In this document: positions 24,734 through 34,296 of the stretch, one piece after another
Layout: the number at the start of each line of letters is the position of its first letter
Position numbering within the stretch: the stretch's first letter is position 1
Source of the DNA: Gammaproteobacteria bacterium
GTDB lineage: Bacteria > Pseudomonadota > Gammaproteobacteria > Pseudomonadales > Pseudohongiellaceae
NCBI GenBank assembly: GCA_002730035.1
Contig: PBYU01000002.1
Location: 1-64,000 of the forward strand
Direction: 5' to 3'
Length of the DNA stretch: 64,000 nt
Translations under genes and position numbers: made by a program
The notes under the pieces: model-generated
Databases searched by the model: none
Seen by the model: only the letters and a program-made list of their open reading frames with translations
What the model was told of the DNA's origin: nothing

Positions 24734-25690
24734 ATGATTGTTCTCAGCAAAACCAAAGCATCGCCTGGAGGGAGTTTGGCCAGCTTTCGACTCTTCGATG
24801 CGAAGCGAAAACTTCTCCTGTGCTGCCTGCTGAGTTTTGCTGCAGTTGGCTACTCTCACGCGCAAATCGAAGTTCAAGATGACTTGGGCAACATCGTGCA
24901 GCTGCCGGTACCAGCGCAAAGAATAGTCAGCCTGGCACCGCATATTACAGAGACGCTGTATGCGGCAGGGGCAGGTGACAAGATCGTGGCGACCACGCAG
25001 TTTAGTGATTTCCCGCCACAGGCAAACGCCATTCCCATCATAGGCTCCAATAAGAATATCTCCTACGAATCACTGCTGAGCCTCAATCCCGATCTGGTTA
25101 TTGCCTGGGCGAGTGGCAATGGAGATGAGATTGTGTCCCGCATAAAGAGCCTGGGATTGACTGTATTTCTGGATGAACCAAGAGAAATCCAAGATATAGC
25201 AACATCGCTAAGCCGATTCGGCCAGCTGGCGGGAACCGAAGACATCGCAATGAGGGAAGCGCAGAGCTTCATGAGGGAATTGAATCAACTGCGCAACGAC
25301 TATTCGAATGATGAAACCCTAAGCGTTTTCTATCAGGTTTGGCACGAACCGCTGACCACACTCAATGGCGAGCACCTGATTTCAGATATTATCAGGCTGT
25401 GTGGTGGCATTAACGTTTTTGAAGAGCTTATACCTCTGGCGCCTGTGGTTAGTATGGAATCAGTTTTGATCGCCGACCCACAAGTCATCGTAGTTAGCGG
25501 CATGGATAAGGCGAGGCCCGAATGGCTGGACAGTTGGCAAGACTGGCCAGGACTCTCTTCCGTCGACAATCGACAATTGCATTTCATACCACCGGATTTG
25601 TTGCAGAGAAACTCACCGAGAGTTATTCAAGGAGCCGAACAGATGTGTGACATTCTAGTCGGTGCTCGCGCACACTATTCTCTTAACTGA
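24734..25690 (+). CDS. btuF: periplasmic vitamin B12-binding protein BtuF
   Basis: The 318-residue substrate-binding protein has a signal sequence (hydrophobic core LLLCCLLSFAAVG, cut near SHAQ). The class III binding-protein fold shows RIVSLAPHITETLYAAGAGDKIV near the mature N terminus, NPDLVIAW, and FYQVWHEPLTTLNGEHLISD in the second lobe. A GGGGAGG ribosome-binding site precedes ATG 24734. It should deliver corrinoids to the BtuCD-type importer encoded upstream. Confidence 0.9.
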   Translation: MIVLSKTKASPGGSLASFRLFDAKRKLLLCCLLSFAAVGYSHAQIEVQDDLGNIVQLPVPAQRIVSLAPHITETLYAAGAGDKIVATTQFSDFPPQANAIPIIGSNKNISYESLLSLNPDLVIAWASGNGDEIVSRIKSLGLTVFLDEPREIQDIATSLSRFGQLAGTEDIAMREAQSFMRELNQLRNDYSNDETLSVFYQVWHEPLTTLNGEHLISDIIRLCGGINVFEELIPLAPVVSMESVLIADPQVIVVSGMDKARPEWLDSWQDWPGLSSVDNRQLHFIPPDLLQRNSPRVIQGAEQMCDILVGARAHYSLN

Positions 25691-25749
25691 GCCAACCCTG
25701 ATTACAAGTACTGCACGCTAAGGAAATTCAGCTCAGCTCATTATTGCTG

Positions 25750-27720
25750 TCATACGGCTTCGGACTGGATCTTGCACTCCACCAGCTTCTTTTTGATGGC
25801 GCTGACCAGGCTGTCGCTGTCCAGATTTACGCTTGCCAGCATCTCCGCAACCTTGCCGTGATCGAGGAAGGCATCGGGTAAGCCCAGATTCAGGATTGGA
25901 ATTTGATAGTTTGCCTTCAGCAGATATTCATTTACTGCCGAGCCTGCGCCACCCATGACTGAATTTTCCTCGATGGTTACGATGAGTTGATGAGACGTAG
26001 CCATGTCACCTATCAGATCCTCATCCAGAGGTTTGACGAAGCGCATATCGGCGACCGAGGCGTTGATCTTTTCAGCCGCCACCAGGGCCGGCTCTACCAT
26101 GCTGCCGAAGGCGAGTATGGCCACCGACCTGCCTTCCCGGCGAGTCACCGCCTTACCGAACGGTACCGGCTCCAGATTGTGTTCGATTGCTGTGCCGAGT
26201 CCCTTACCACGCGGGTACCTGACGGCGGCGGGGCCAAGGTGATAGTAAGCGGTTGATAACAGCTTATGGGTTTCGTCTTCGTTGCTGGGAGCCATTACCA
26301 CCATATTGGGTATGCAGCGCAGATAGCTGAGATCGAAGCTGCCAGCATGGGTTGGACCGTCTTCCCCCACCAGTCCCGCCCGATCGATCGCAAACAGGAT
26401 GTTCAGATCCTGCAAGGCAACATCATGAATAAGCTGATCATAGCCACGCTGCAAGAAAGTTGAGTAGATGGCAATTACCGGTTTGACTCCATTACAGGCC
26501 ATTCCGGCGGCGAAGGTGACCGCATGTTGTTCGGCAATCGCCACATCATGGAAGCGCTCGGGGTAGCGTTGTGCAAATTTCTCCATTCCAGAGCCTTCAC
26601 CCATCGCCGGAGTAATGCCAACTATCTTCTCGTCCTGGTCAGCGACATCACACATCCAATTCCCGAACACCTGGGAATACGTCAGTGATGAGCCTGCGGC
26701 TCTTGACAGATCCGATTCGATAACAGCTTCAGCGGTAACTGAAGTGTCTGCAGCGGGCGCAGTTTTCTTGTTGTCTTTAATTGAAACAGAAGGATTGACC
26801 TTACTCATGGCATGCATGCCAAACGGATCGTTCTCAGATTCTGAATATCCTTTGCCTTTCTGGGTAACGGTATGCAGGAGCTGTGGACCCCGCAGTGATC
26901 TGATGTTGCTTAGTATCTCTACCAGTCCTGCCGTGTTATGGCCATCGACCAAGCCGATGTAGTTAAAACCGATTTCCTCAAAAAGAGTGCCAGGTGACAC
27001 CATGCCCTTCATGTATTCTTCGGCTCGATGGAAAGCCTTGAACGCAGGAGGAATTTTCGACAGCATGCGCTTGGACCCGGTGCGGATAAAATTGTAGGGC
27101 TTGCTGGCCCACATGCGCGCGAAATAACTGGAAAGTCCGCCAACATTATTTGAGATCGACATGTTGTTATCGTTGAGAATCACCAGGATATTGTCATCCA
27201 GGTGGCCTGCGTGGTTCAGCGCCTCGAATGCCATGCCTGCCGTCATCGCGCCATCTCCAATAACCGCGATATTGTGGTGCTTCTCTTCACGCATGCGATC
27301 GGCCACCATCATGCCTAATGCGGCGCTGATGGACGTGCTGGAATGACCCACTCCAAACGTATCGTATTCACTTTCCTCGCGATTCGGGAAAGCCGCCAGA
27401 CCACCGGTCTGACGCATAGTCAGCATCTGATCTCGCCTGCCGGTGAGAATCTTATGTGGATAAGCCTGGTGTCCTACGTCCCATAGCAGGCGGTCCCGAG
27501 GAGTATCGAACACGTAGTGCAGCGCGATGGTGAGTTCCACCACACCCAATCCTGCTCCGAAATGACCGCCGGTCTGACCCACGGAGAACAGCAGGAACAG
27601 GCGTAATTCATCGGCCAGCTGAGCTAGCTGATCAACGTCAAGTTGTTTGAGATCGGCCGGGTAGTCTATCTGGTCTAGCAGGGGAGTCTCGGGCCGAGTT
27701 ACGGGTATTTCTACAAGCAT
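25750..27720 (-). CDS. dxs: 1-deoxy-D-xylulose-5-phosphate synthase
   Basis: The 656-residue thiamine-diphosphate enzyme condenses pyruvate and glyceraldehyde 3-phosphate in the first step of the MEP isoprenoid pathway. The TPP motif starts [15 protein letters not shown]. The transketolase-like middle contains [17 protein letters not shown] and the acidic-Arg motif [15 protein letters not shown]. The linker between domains (about 320-350) is slightly longer than usual. It is third in xseB-ispA-dxs; 95 bases separate it from ispA. Confidence 0.97.
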   Translation of the reverse strand: MLVEIPVTRPETPLLDQIDYPADLKQLDVDQLAQLADELRLFLLFSVGQTGGHFGAGLGVVELTIALHYVFDTPRDRLLWDVGHQAYPHKILTGRRDQMLTMRQTGGLAAFPNREESEYDTFGVGHSSTSISAALGMMVADRMREEKHHNIAVIGDGAMTAGMAFEALNHAGHLDDNILVILNDNNMSISNNVGGLSSYFARMWASKPYNFIRTGSKRMLSKIPPAFKAFHRAEEYMKGMVSPGTLFEEIGFNYIGLVDGHNTAGLVEILSNIRSLRGPQLLHTVTQKGKGYSESENDPFGMHAMSKVNPSVSIKDNKKTAPAADTSVTAEAVIESDLSRAAGSSLTYSQVFGNWMCDVADQDEKIVGITPAMGEGSGMEKFAQRYPERFHDVAIAEQHAVTFAAGMACNGVKPVIAIYSTFLQRGYDQLIHDVALQDLNILFAIDRAGLVGEDGPTHAGSFDLSYLRCIPNMVVMAPSNEDETHKLLSTAYYHLGPAAVRYPRGKGLGTAIEHNLEPVPFGKAVTRREGRSVAILAFGSMVEPALVAAEKINASVADMRFVKPLDEDLIGDMATSHQLIVTIEENSVMGGAGSAVNEYLLKANYQIPILNLGLPDAFLDHGKVAEMLASVNLDSDSLVSAIKKKLVECKIQSEAV

Positions 27721-27815
27721 TTCCGTATTTCAACTCGCCAGAAGCCAATTTTCAAGCATTTCCTTGCTATGGCGCCATGCTTGGCCACACCAAATCAGCA
27801 GTGGACCCACGTCAA

Positions 27816-28718
27816 TCAGTTGATTCTATTGACGATGTAGGCAGCCAGCTCGCGCAATGGGTCGGCGCTGGCTGGGAACGAGCTGAGCGATTCAAGCGCC
27901 ACATCACTCAATTCAGCCGCCTTGGATCGTGCCGCTTCCAGCCCCAGCAACGACACGTAAGTAGCCTTGTCGAGTTCCTTGTCAGATCCCTGTGGTTTGC
28001 CGAGCGTCTCGGTATCGCCGGTTACATCCAGAATGTCATCTTGCACCTGGAACGCCAGCCCGATGATTTCTGCATAGTCTTGCAGGGCAATCATCTCAGT
28101 GTCTTGCAGCTGGGGACAACACAGGGCGCCCAACTGAACGCTGGCCTTGATCAGTGCGCCGGTTTTCGACCGGTGCAGGGTTTCAAGGCTCGTCAGGTCG
28201 AGCTGCTGACCGCTTGCCTCGCAGTCCAGGGATTGACCGCCAGCCATGCCGGCGAATCCTGCTCCCGCGGCGAGAATTTGTACCATCTTCAGTTGCGTGT
28301 CAGAATTTATCGCGGCCACTGGTTCAGCCAGCAACTGAAATGCTAACGACTGCAGAGCATCCCCGGCGAGGATAGCAGTCGCCTCATCGAAAGCCTTGTG
28401 CAGGCTGGGCTTGCCGCGGCGCAAATCATCATCATCCATGGCAGGGAGGTCATCATGAACCAGCGAATAACTGTGCATCAACTCCACGGCACAGGCGGCA
28501 TTATCAGCCCAATCCAGATCGCCACCTACCGCTTGTACACTGCCATACACCAGCACTGGCCGGATTCGCTTACCCCCATCCAGGCAGGCATGGGCCATGG
28601 CATCCCGCAGGATCACGCTGGTAAAATCTCCCTCGAGTTGTCGGTGCAGTGATTGATTTACACGTTGTTGGCACTGCACTAGAAAACCATCCAGCAGCTG
28701 AGAGGTGGGGCTATTCAT
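27816..28718 (-). CDS. ispA: farnesyl diphosphate synthase
   Basis: The 300-residue prenyltransferase carries the first aspartate-rich motif in VHDDLPAMDDDDLRRG and the second in FQVQDDILD, with GGKRIRPVL near residue 50. It elongates DMAPP with two IPP to farnesyl diphosphate. It begins ten bases after xseB and supplies the same pathway as the downstream dxs. Confidence 0.96.
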   Translation of the reverse strand: MNSPTSQLLDGFLVQCQQRVNQSLHRQLEGDFTSVILRDAMAHACLDGGKRIRPVLVYGSVQAVGGDLDWADNAACAVELMHSYSLVHDDLPAMDDDDLRRGKPSLHKAFDEATAILAGDALQSLAFQLLAEPVAAINSDTQLKMVQILAAGAGFAGMAGGQSLDCEASGQQLDLTSLETLHRSKTGALIKASVQLGALCCPQLQDTEMIALQDYAEIIGLAFQVQDDILDVTGDTETLGKPQGSDKELDKATYVSLLGLEAARSKAAELSDVALESLSSFPASADPLRELAAYIVNRIN

Positions 28719-28727
28719 GGTCGGAAA

Positions 28728-28970
28728 TCAGTCGTCGTCTGTTTCGAATTCGAGTTCTTCGGTGTCACCATTTTCGCTTATGAGAAGCTGAACTTTTTGC
28801 TCGGCATTCTTCAGGGCTACCTGGCATTCGCGGGTAAGCTTTATGCCTTTCTCAAAAGCCTGCAGTGAATCTTCCAAGCTTAGCTCGCCCTGCTCCATGG
28901 CTGAAACAAGCTCTTCCAGGTCTTCCAGGGCCTGCTCGAAATCAAAACTGTCTGCTTTCTTCTTCGTCAT
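28728..28970 (-). CDS. xseB: exodeoxyribonuclease VII small subunit
   Basis: The 80-residue helical protein has the family core [26 protein letters not shown] then [12 protein letters not shown] (landmarks, residues about 11-50), followed by an acidic tail. It forms exonuclease VII with XseA, which is not in this window. The xseB-ispA-dxs order is widely conserved. The 185 bases upstream hold no recognised element. Confidence 0.96.
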   Translation of the reverse strand: MTKKKADSFDFEQALEDLEELVSAMEQGELSLEDSLQAFEKGIKLTRECQVALKNAEQKVQLLISENGDTEELEFETDDD

Positions 28971-29239
28971 CGCTCATTTCCAGTTGAGATTAGTCGGGGG
29001 ATAAACCTCGGGATACCTACCGGGAATTATACGCCAAGTGTCGTCTGATTCCCCAATTCATTCCCGCTACAGGGCGATTCCCGATGCTGGTCTACAGGTC
29101 AGTCCTGCGCAACAGTCTCAGGCGGCGAACGGCCCGGTAATGGACAGAGTCGATAATGAACACTACAAATACCCCATCAATTAGCGCTAGAATCCCTACC
29201 GGGCTGGGAAAACCCTGCGACTCCCACCTGGAAAGCACT

Positions 29240-30091
29240 ATGCTTGGACTATCTACGCGGTTTGCGATTGACAGGCCCGCCCTGTTTTGGATGGCTGTAC
29301 TATTCTGCTGCTTGTCGATTTCAACACCAGCGCATGCTCAAGGTGGTACTGCTCGATACATTACCGGTGTCGGCCCGATCATGCGGCTGGGAAATCTAGA
29401 GTACGTTGAGGTCAACACATCAGTTCTCGACGTTGTGCCGAAGCAACTCATTGTCTTTGTACACGGGACACCTGGCTCTTTATTGGCTTTTCTGAGATAT
29501 GTGAACGATCCTGCTATGCGGGAAAATTTTCACATGATCTCAGTTACAAGGCCGGGATGGGTCGATGACAGTGACGAAAAGATTTCTTCTCTGCAGGCGC
29601 AGGCTAAGGCACTCGAGCCACTATTGCGCATGGATCGCTCCGGTAAAGGGGCAATTCTTATGGGTCATTCCTATGGTGGACCGGTAATAGCTCGCACGGC
29701 AATGGACTATCCAGAGCTGGTATCGGGTCTGGTATTTGTTGCCACTACCGGTGATCCCGAGCTGAGCGGTCCGCGCTGGTATAATCGTTTTGCCGTGGTA
29801 TTGCCGCGATTCCTGTTAGGAACCAGCCTGAAGGGTGCCAATGCGGAGATCATGCCCCTGCAACCCCAGTTGGAAGCCATGTTGCCACGCTGGCAGAATT
29901 TGACCATGCCTGTACTCATTGTGCAGGGTGACCGCGACAGCTTGGTGAATCCCGGCAACGCAAATTTCATGGCGAGCATGCTTGTCAATTCAGATGTGAC
30001 CTATCTCCATCGAGAAGGACAGGGGCATTTCGTTCTATGGGAAGAAGCGGATCTGATTATTGATTCGTTGTTGAAGAAATTCAATTTTTAG
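29240..30091 (+). CDS. secreted alpha/beta hydrolase
   Basis: From ATG 29240, which has GGAAAG just upstream, the protein has 283 residues and a signal peptide ending near PAHAQ. An alternative ATG at 29156 would add 28 hydrophilic residues before the signal, which is unlikely. The oxyanion motif is VHGTPGS, the nucleophile elbow GHSYGG, the acid lies in QGDRDSLV and the histidine in GQGHFVLWE. The likely location is periplasmic; the substrate is unknown. Confidence 0.82.
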   Translation: MLGLSTRFAIDRPALFWMAVLFCCLSISTPAHAQGGTARYITGVGPIMRLGNLEYVEVNTSVLDVVPKQLIVFVHGTPGSLLAFLRYVNDPAMRENFHMISVTRPGWVDDSDEKISSLQAQAKALEPLLRMDRSGKGAILMGHSYGGPVIARTAMDYPELVSGLVFVATTGDPELSGPRWYNRFAVVLPRFLLGTSLKGANAEIMPLQPQLEAMLPRWQNLTMPVLIVQGDRDSLVNPGNANFMASMLVNSDVTYLHREGQGHFVLWEEADLIIDSLLKKFNF

Positions 30092-30105
30092 CAGTAAGCC
30101 TAAAG

Positions 30106-30177
30106 CGGCCGAGTGATGCGTCAAACTAGTCTTATTTGACGGCTTACGAGTGGCTTTTTACTCTATGCGCTCGGCCG
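30106..30177. repeat. 72-base nested inverted-repeat structure
   Basis: An outer perfect pair, CGGCCGAG and CTCGGCCG, encloses an inner CGTCAAA/TTTGACG hairpin and a smaller GAGT/ACTC hairpin, giving a potential three-way junction 15 bases after the hydrolase stop. It may act as a terminator or be a small structured RNA or mobile palindrome. It does not match tRNA or attC signatures I know. Confidence 0.5.
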
Positions 30178-30210
30178 ATACCTGACTGAGTTCAGTGCAC
30201 TGGTGGATCA

Positions 30211-30918
30211 ATGATGAACGAAGACGAAATTCACAAGTCCTATCTTCCCCGCGACTGGCGAATAATTTTTGCATTGGCCCTGACCTTTCTGTGGTTCACA
30301 TTCCTGGCAATTTATATCGCCAGGAATGTTGGCTGGGGATCTTTTCCGGATCTCCCAATTGATGAGATGGGCGCGTTCCTGGAAGGCGCTTTCGCTTTCC
30401 TGGCTTTTTTGTGGTTGGTAATCGGCTTGTTTATCCAACAGTCTGTGCTCGCTGAGAACAACGAAGAGTTGCGCCGGAATAATCTGCATTCGGAAAAACA
30501 AACTCTGGCCATCGCCGCCACTGAGCTGAATGCCAGACAGGAAACCCTGGTTCTGGAGCTGCGGCCATTTCATTCTGCTCAGTATGTTATTCCCTTAGCC
30601 GGAATGGTTTTCGCCAGTGCCATGAATAGCATCAGCATCAGCATCTGTGCAGAGGGGTTTCAGTCAGAGAGAAACCGTGGGGAAAAAATCGCGGTGGCCA
30701 GGGAATTTGCATTCAAGGCTGCCCTGATACCCATTACCAATGCCCTGTTTGACGTTGGACTGGTATCACTGCCCGGCATGATGACAGGTCAGATTATTGC
30801 CGGTGTAGACCCACCTATCGCCGCGCGTTACCAGATCATGGTCATGTGCATGCTGTTTTCCTCCGCCGGACTCTCTGCAGCTTGTTTTCTGTATTTCCTG
30901 ACACGTAGAAGCGAGTAG
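30211..30918 (+). CDS. chimeric membrane protein: unknown N terminus fused to the C-terminal half of FetB
   Basis: Residues 1-112 have two hydrophobic segments and a charged helix (ENNEELRRNN to NARQETL) typical of an unclassified small membrane protein. Residues about 113-235 match the C-terminal half of the FetB/UPF0014 permease: YVIPLAGMVFASAMNSIS, an AREFAFKAALIPITNALF segment, and the signature VGLVSLPGMMTGQIIAGVDP then ARYQIMVM. FetB itself is about 260 residues, so its N-terminal half is missing, and no FetA ATPase is adjacent. A deletion fusion is likely; function is doubtful. Confidence 0.75.
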   Translation: MMNEDEIHKSYLPRDWRIIFALALTFLWFTFLAIYIARNVGWGSFPDLPIDEMGAFLEGAFAFLAFLWLVIGLFIQQSVLAENNEELRRNNLHSEKQTLAIAATELNARQETLVLELRPFHSAQYVIPLAGMVFASAMNSISISICAEGFQSERNRGEKIAVAREFAFKAALIPITNALFDVGLVSLPGMMTGQIIAGVDPPIAARYQIMVMCMLFSSAGLSAACFLYFLTRRSE

Positions 30919-30930
30919 TGACGAACCGGC

Positions 30931-32436
30931 ATGCATAGACTACTCCTGCTAACGCATCGCTATCTGGGAATCGCACTCGGGATAGTGTTCGTACTCTGGT
31001 TCGCCTCGGGCTTCGCCATTATGTACACGGGAGGCATGCCAGCACTAACCGAGTCAGAGCGCCTGGCGCATCTTCCCGATCTGGATCTGTCGCAGGTTCA
31101 GATTACGTCACAACAGGCGGCGGAGCTTGCTGGCAGTTCTGCCGTTCCACGCCTGCATAGCATTATGGATCGTCCGGCCTATGAGTTTCCAGGAAGGCGC
31201 CCGAGAATCGTGTTTGCAGATAACGGAGCGATACTCGAGAGCACTATGGTGAATTCCAGAGAGCTCGCGGCACGTTTCAGTGGGGTGACAGCTGATACCG
31301 TTACTCGGGTAGGACGCATCGAAGAGGTCGATCAATGGACAATTGGTCTGCGCAACGAATTGCCGCTGGAGAAATTTTCAATCTCAGATGAGTGGGCCAC
31401 CGAAATCTATGTATCACCGGGTAGCGCGCAGGTGGTTCTGGCAACTACACGACAGGATCGGTTGCTGGCCTGGCTCGGCGCAATTCCTCACTGGCTTTAC
31501 TTTGTGGATCTGCGCAAGCGGGGAGCACTCTGGTCCGGCTCGGTTATCTGGCTGGCGAGTCTGGGATCATTCTTGACCGTACTCGGTCTCGTCATGCTGT
31601 TTACACAGATGCGTAGAGTGAAGCCGTTTAGTCCCAGTAAAGCTATTCCCTATCGGGGGCTCATGCGCTGGCACTATCTGAGTGGATTGATCTTTGGAGT
31701 AATCACGCTTACCTGGGTATTCAGTGGATTGCTTTCAATGGAGCCCTATAGCTGGAACACAGTCCGGGGTCTTTCCAACCCACGTGATGCACTGCAAGGG
31801 GGTCAGGTAGACTTGCTTGCCTTCTCCGGTTTCACACAAACTGACACGCAACAGCGGCTACACCGAATCGCAGGAGAAGCGAATATCAAAGAGGTAAATT
31901 TCAAGCGCGTGCTCGATGGGCATTTCTATCAGCTGGTGATGAGTTCGCAGGATTCCCCGTGGGGATTTGACAGGCTGCTGATCGGTGCGACCTCGCTGCT
32001 GCCGCAAAGCGCATTGTTTAGCGAGGCCGATATTGCGCAGCGCCTGCAGCTTCATGCTGGCAGTAATACCCTCATTAGTGCACAAGTACTTTCGGACTAT
32101 GATAACTACTACTACTCGCGAACCAGCCGTGTTGCACCGACAGCCCCCCTACCCGTATTGCGAGTGCAATTCGATGATCCGATGCAGACCTGGTACTACG
32201 CCGATCTGCGCGGGGGTGAACTGGTGTACCAGAGCCATCGTTGGGGTCGACTGGAGCGCTGGCTTTATAACGGGCTGCACAGCCTGGATTTCGGATTCTG
32301 GTACCGGTCCCGACCCTTATGGGATATCGCGGTCATCCTCCTGTTAAGCGGTGGCCTGTTGTTAAGTCTGCTGGGGGTGACCATGGGATTGCGGCGCTTG
32401 CGGCGTGACTCCCGGCGAATGCTGAGAGGATCGTAA
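30931..32436 (+). CDS. PepSY-associated transmembrane protein
   Basis: The 501-residue inner-membrane protein starts RLLLLTHRYLGIALGIVFVLWFASG, the usual first segment of PepSY_TM proteins. Further transmembrane segments lie near 205-230, 250-270 and 465-485, with large periplasmic PepSY-like regions between them. Relatives are linked to siderophore reduction and metal uptake. It lies 12 bases after the FetB-like chimera. The exact role is unknown. Confidence 0.82.
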   Translation: MHRLLLLTHRYLGIALGIVFVLWFASGFAIMYTGGMPALTESERLAHLPDLDLSQVQITSQQAAELAGSSAVPRLHSIMDRPAYEFPGRRPRIVFADNGAILESTMVNSRELAARFSGVTADTVTRVGRIEEVDQWTIGLRNELPLEKFSISDEWATEIYVSPGSAQVVLATTRQDRLLAWLGAIPHWLYFVDLRKRGALWSGSVIWLASLGSFLTVLGLVMLFTQMRRVKPFSPSKAIPYRGLMRWHYLSGLIFGVITLTWVFSGLLSMEPYSWNTVRGLSNPRDALQGGQVDLLAFSGFTQTDTQQRLHRIAGEANIKEVNFKRVLDGHFYQLVMSSQDSPWGFDRLLIGATSLLPQSALFSEADIAQRLQLHAGSNTLISAQVLSDYDNYYYSRTSRVAPTAPLPVLRVQFDDPMQTWYYADLRGGELVYQSHRWGRLERWLYNGLHSLDFGFWYRSRPLWDIAVILLLSGGLLLSLLGVTMGLRRLRRDSRRMLRGS

Positions 32437-32538
32437 AAAGTACTTGCTGTTGCATGATTCAGGTTCAGAGGATCCCTGGCGTCTCTTGTGGTGGCCAGGG
32501 TGCTGGGGTATTCTCAGGCCGATTGGCAGGAGAGATTT

Positions 32539-34248
32539 ATGAATGAGGCGAGCACAACAAGCATTACTACAGACGATAGCTTTACCAGTTCCGCTGGGAA
32601 GCAATTGGGTCTGTATACACTCTATGCCTTGCTCGGCTTAGTAGCCATTATCTACATGCTTTCTGTTGCCGCAGGAAATACCGGTAGCAACGTCTCGGGT
32701 GGCGCCGTTAACGTGGAACGCAATAGCATTACCATCACGCTTCGAGAGGAACCTCCCCAGCTCGATGCGGGGCGTGCCACCGATGCATCGAGTTTCGTGG
32801 TGTTAGCGCATGTGATGGAGGGCTTAATCTCCTACGATGACAACGATCAACTGATACCCGGAGTGGCAGAGCGATGGGAGATCAGGGAAGACGGGGCGAC
32901 TTTCTGGCTGCGTGACGATGCCATGTGGAGCGATGGCCAGCCAGTTACGGCACATGACTTCGAGTTTGCCTGGAAGCGTGTACTGGATCCGGCTACCGCC
33001 GCGGAATACTCCTTCATCATGTACTCCATCAAGAACGCCGAAGCGATCAACCAGGGTGACTTGCCTAAGGAAATGTTGGCAGTGACCGCGACTACGGACA
33101 GGATCCTGGATATCGAATTCGAAAGACCTACCCCTTACTTTGACAAACTGGCGGCCTTTAATACCTATTTCCCGCTACGTGAAGATTTTTTTGAAAGCAC
33201 AAATGGCCGCTATGGTTCCGATGCTGACATGATGCTTTATAACGGCCCTTATGTGGTAGCTGAATGGGTGCACGGATCTACCATGTTATGGACGAAGAAT
33301 CCGTACTACTGGAGTGATGAAAAAGGCTTCCTCGACGAAATCGTTACTGCCTATATCACCCAGGACGTGAATGCCAAGTTGAACCTGTTTAAGGATGGGC
33401 AGATCGTCGATACTCATTTAGTGGCACCCATGCTACCAACGGCGATGGAACAACGCTGGCAGATCGACCGTGTCATGGACGGCTCGGTATTTTTCCTCGA
33501 GTTCAATCATCGGGAAGGCCGCATTTCCGACAATCTGAATTTTCGCAAAGCGCTACAGCTGGCACAGGATTCATCAGAACTGGTGTACAAGGTATTGAAG
33601 GAAGCGAGCTATCTACCAGCCGAAAGTCTTTTCCCGGTTTGGATTCAGGGCGTAGAGGATGTGTTTCGAAAAGAGTATCCGGCACCGGAGCACCAGATGA
33701 ATCTGGCTCGCGCTAGAGAGCATCTGGAAATGGCTCGCCAGGAACTGGACCTTGGAGAATTCCCTCCAATCATATTTCTGTCAGGCGATACGCCGGTTTC
33801 GCTACTGGCTGCGGAATACTACCAGCAACTGTACAAGCAAAATCTCGGCCTCGAGATTCGTATCGATGCACAAATATTCAAGCAGCGTCTCGCCAAGATG
33901 ACCTCTGGTGATTTCGACATCGTGTTGGCGGGATGGAGTCCTGATTACTTCGATGCGCTGACCTTCGGAGATCTCTTTGCCTCGTGGAATCTGAATAACC
34001 GGGGTCGGTACAATAGCGAAGAAATGGATCGCCACATAAGAATCGCCCAATCAGAGCTCGACCCCCGCAAGCGCATGGATGCATTTGGTGAAATTCAACG
34101 CCTTGCCTATGATGACGTGGTTATAATACCGATGTATGAACGAGGCTGGTCTTTCGTCGTCGACCCAAGATTGAAAGGCTTCAAGCGGCGCTCGGTTGGC
34201 CCGGAAACCGATTACAACTATGCCTATATAGATGTATCTGGAAATTAG
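32539..34248 (+). CDS. oppA: oligopeptide ABC transporter substrate-binding protein
   Basis: The 569-residue SBP family 5 protein starts at ATG 32539, with AGGAGA just upstream, rather than at 32488. Instead of a cleavable signal it seems to have an N-terminal membrane anchor (about residues 25-47, YTLYALLGLVAIIYMLS) and no lipobox. Binding-protein signatures include PGVAERWEIREDGATFWLR, DFEFAWKRVLDP and YNGPYVVAEW. It probably binds peptides in the periplasm and is the first gene of a five-gene operon. Confidence 0.9.
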   Translation: MNEASTTSITTDDSFTSSAGKQLGLYTLYALLGLVAIIYMLSVAAGNTGSNVSGGAVNVERNSITITLREEPPQLDAGRATDASSFVVLAHVMEGLISYDDNDQLIPGVAERWEIREDGATFWLRDDAMWSDGQPVTAHDFEFAWKRVLDPATAAEYSFIMYSIKNAEAINQGDLPKEMLAVTATTDRILDIEFERPTPYFDKLAAFNTYFPLREDFFESTNGRYGSDADMMLYNGPYVVAEWVHGSTMLWTKNPYYWSDEKGFLDEIVTAYITQDVNAKLNLFKDGQIVDTHLVAPMLPTAMEQRWQIDRVMDGSVFFLEFNHREGRISDNLNFRKALQLAQDSSELVYKVLKEASYLPAESLFPVWIQGVEDVFRKEYPAPEHQMNLARAREHLEMARQELDLGEFPPIIFLSGDTPVSLLAAEYYQQLYKQNLGLEIRIDAQIFKQRLAKMTSGDFDIVLAGWSPDYFDALTFGDLFASWNLNNRGRYNSEEMDRHIRIAQSELDPRKRMDAFGEIQRLAYDDVVIIPMYERGWSFVVDPRLKGFKRRSVGPETDYNYAYIDVSGN

Positions 34249-34296
34249 AAGAATAATAGATATGCGCTCAGCGTTGTTGTAATCGGTCGAAATCTT

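Noticed and set aside
30106-30177. tRNA or integron attC site
   Set aside because: The length and nesting suggested it, but there is no T-loop GTTC motif, no anticodon stem, and no attC core sites or integrase.
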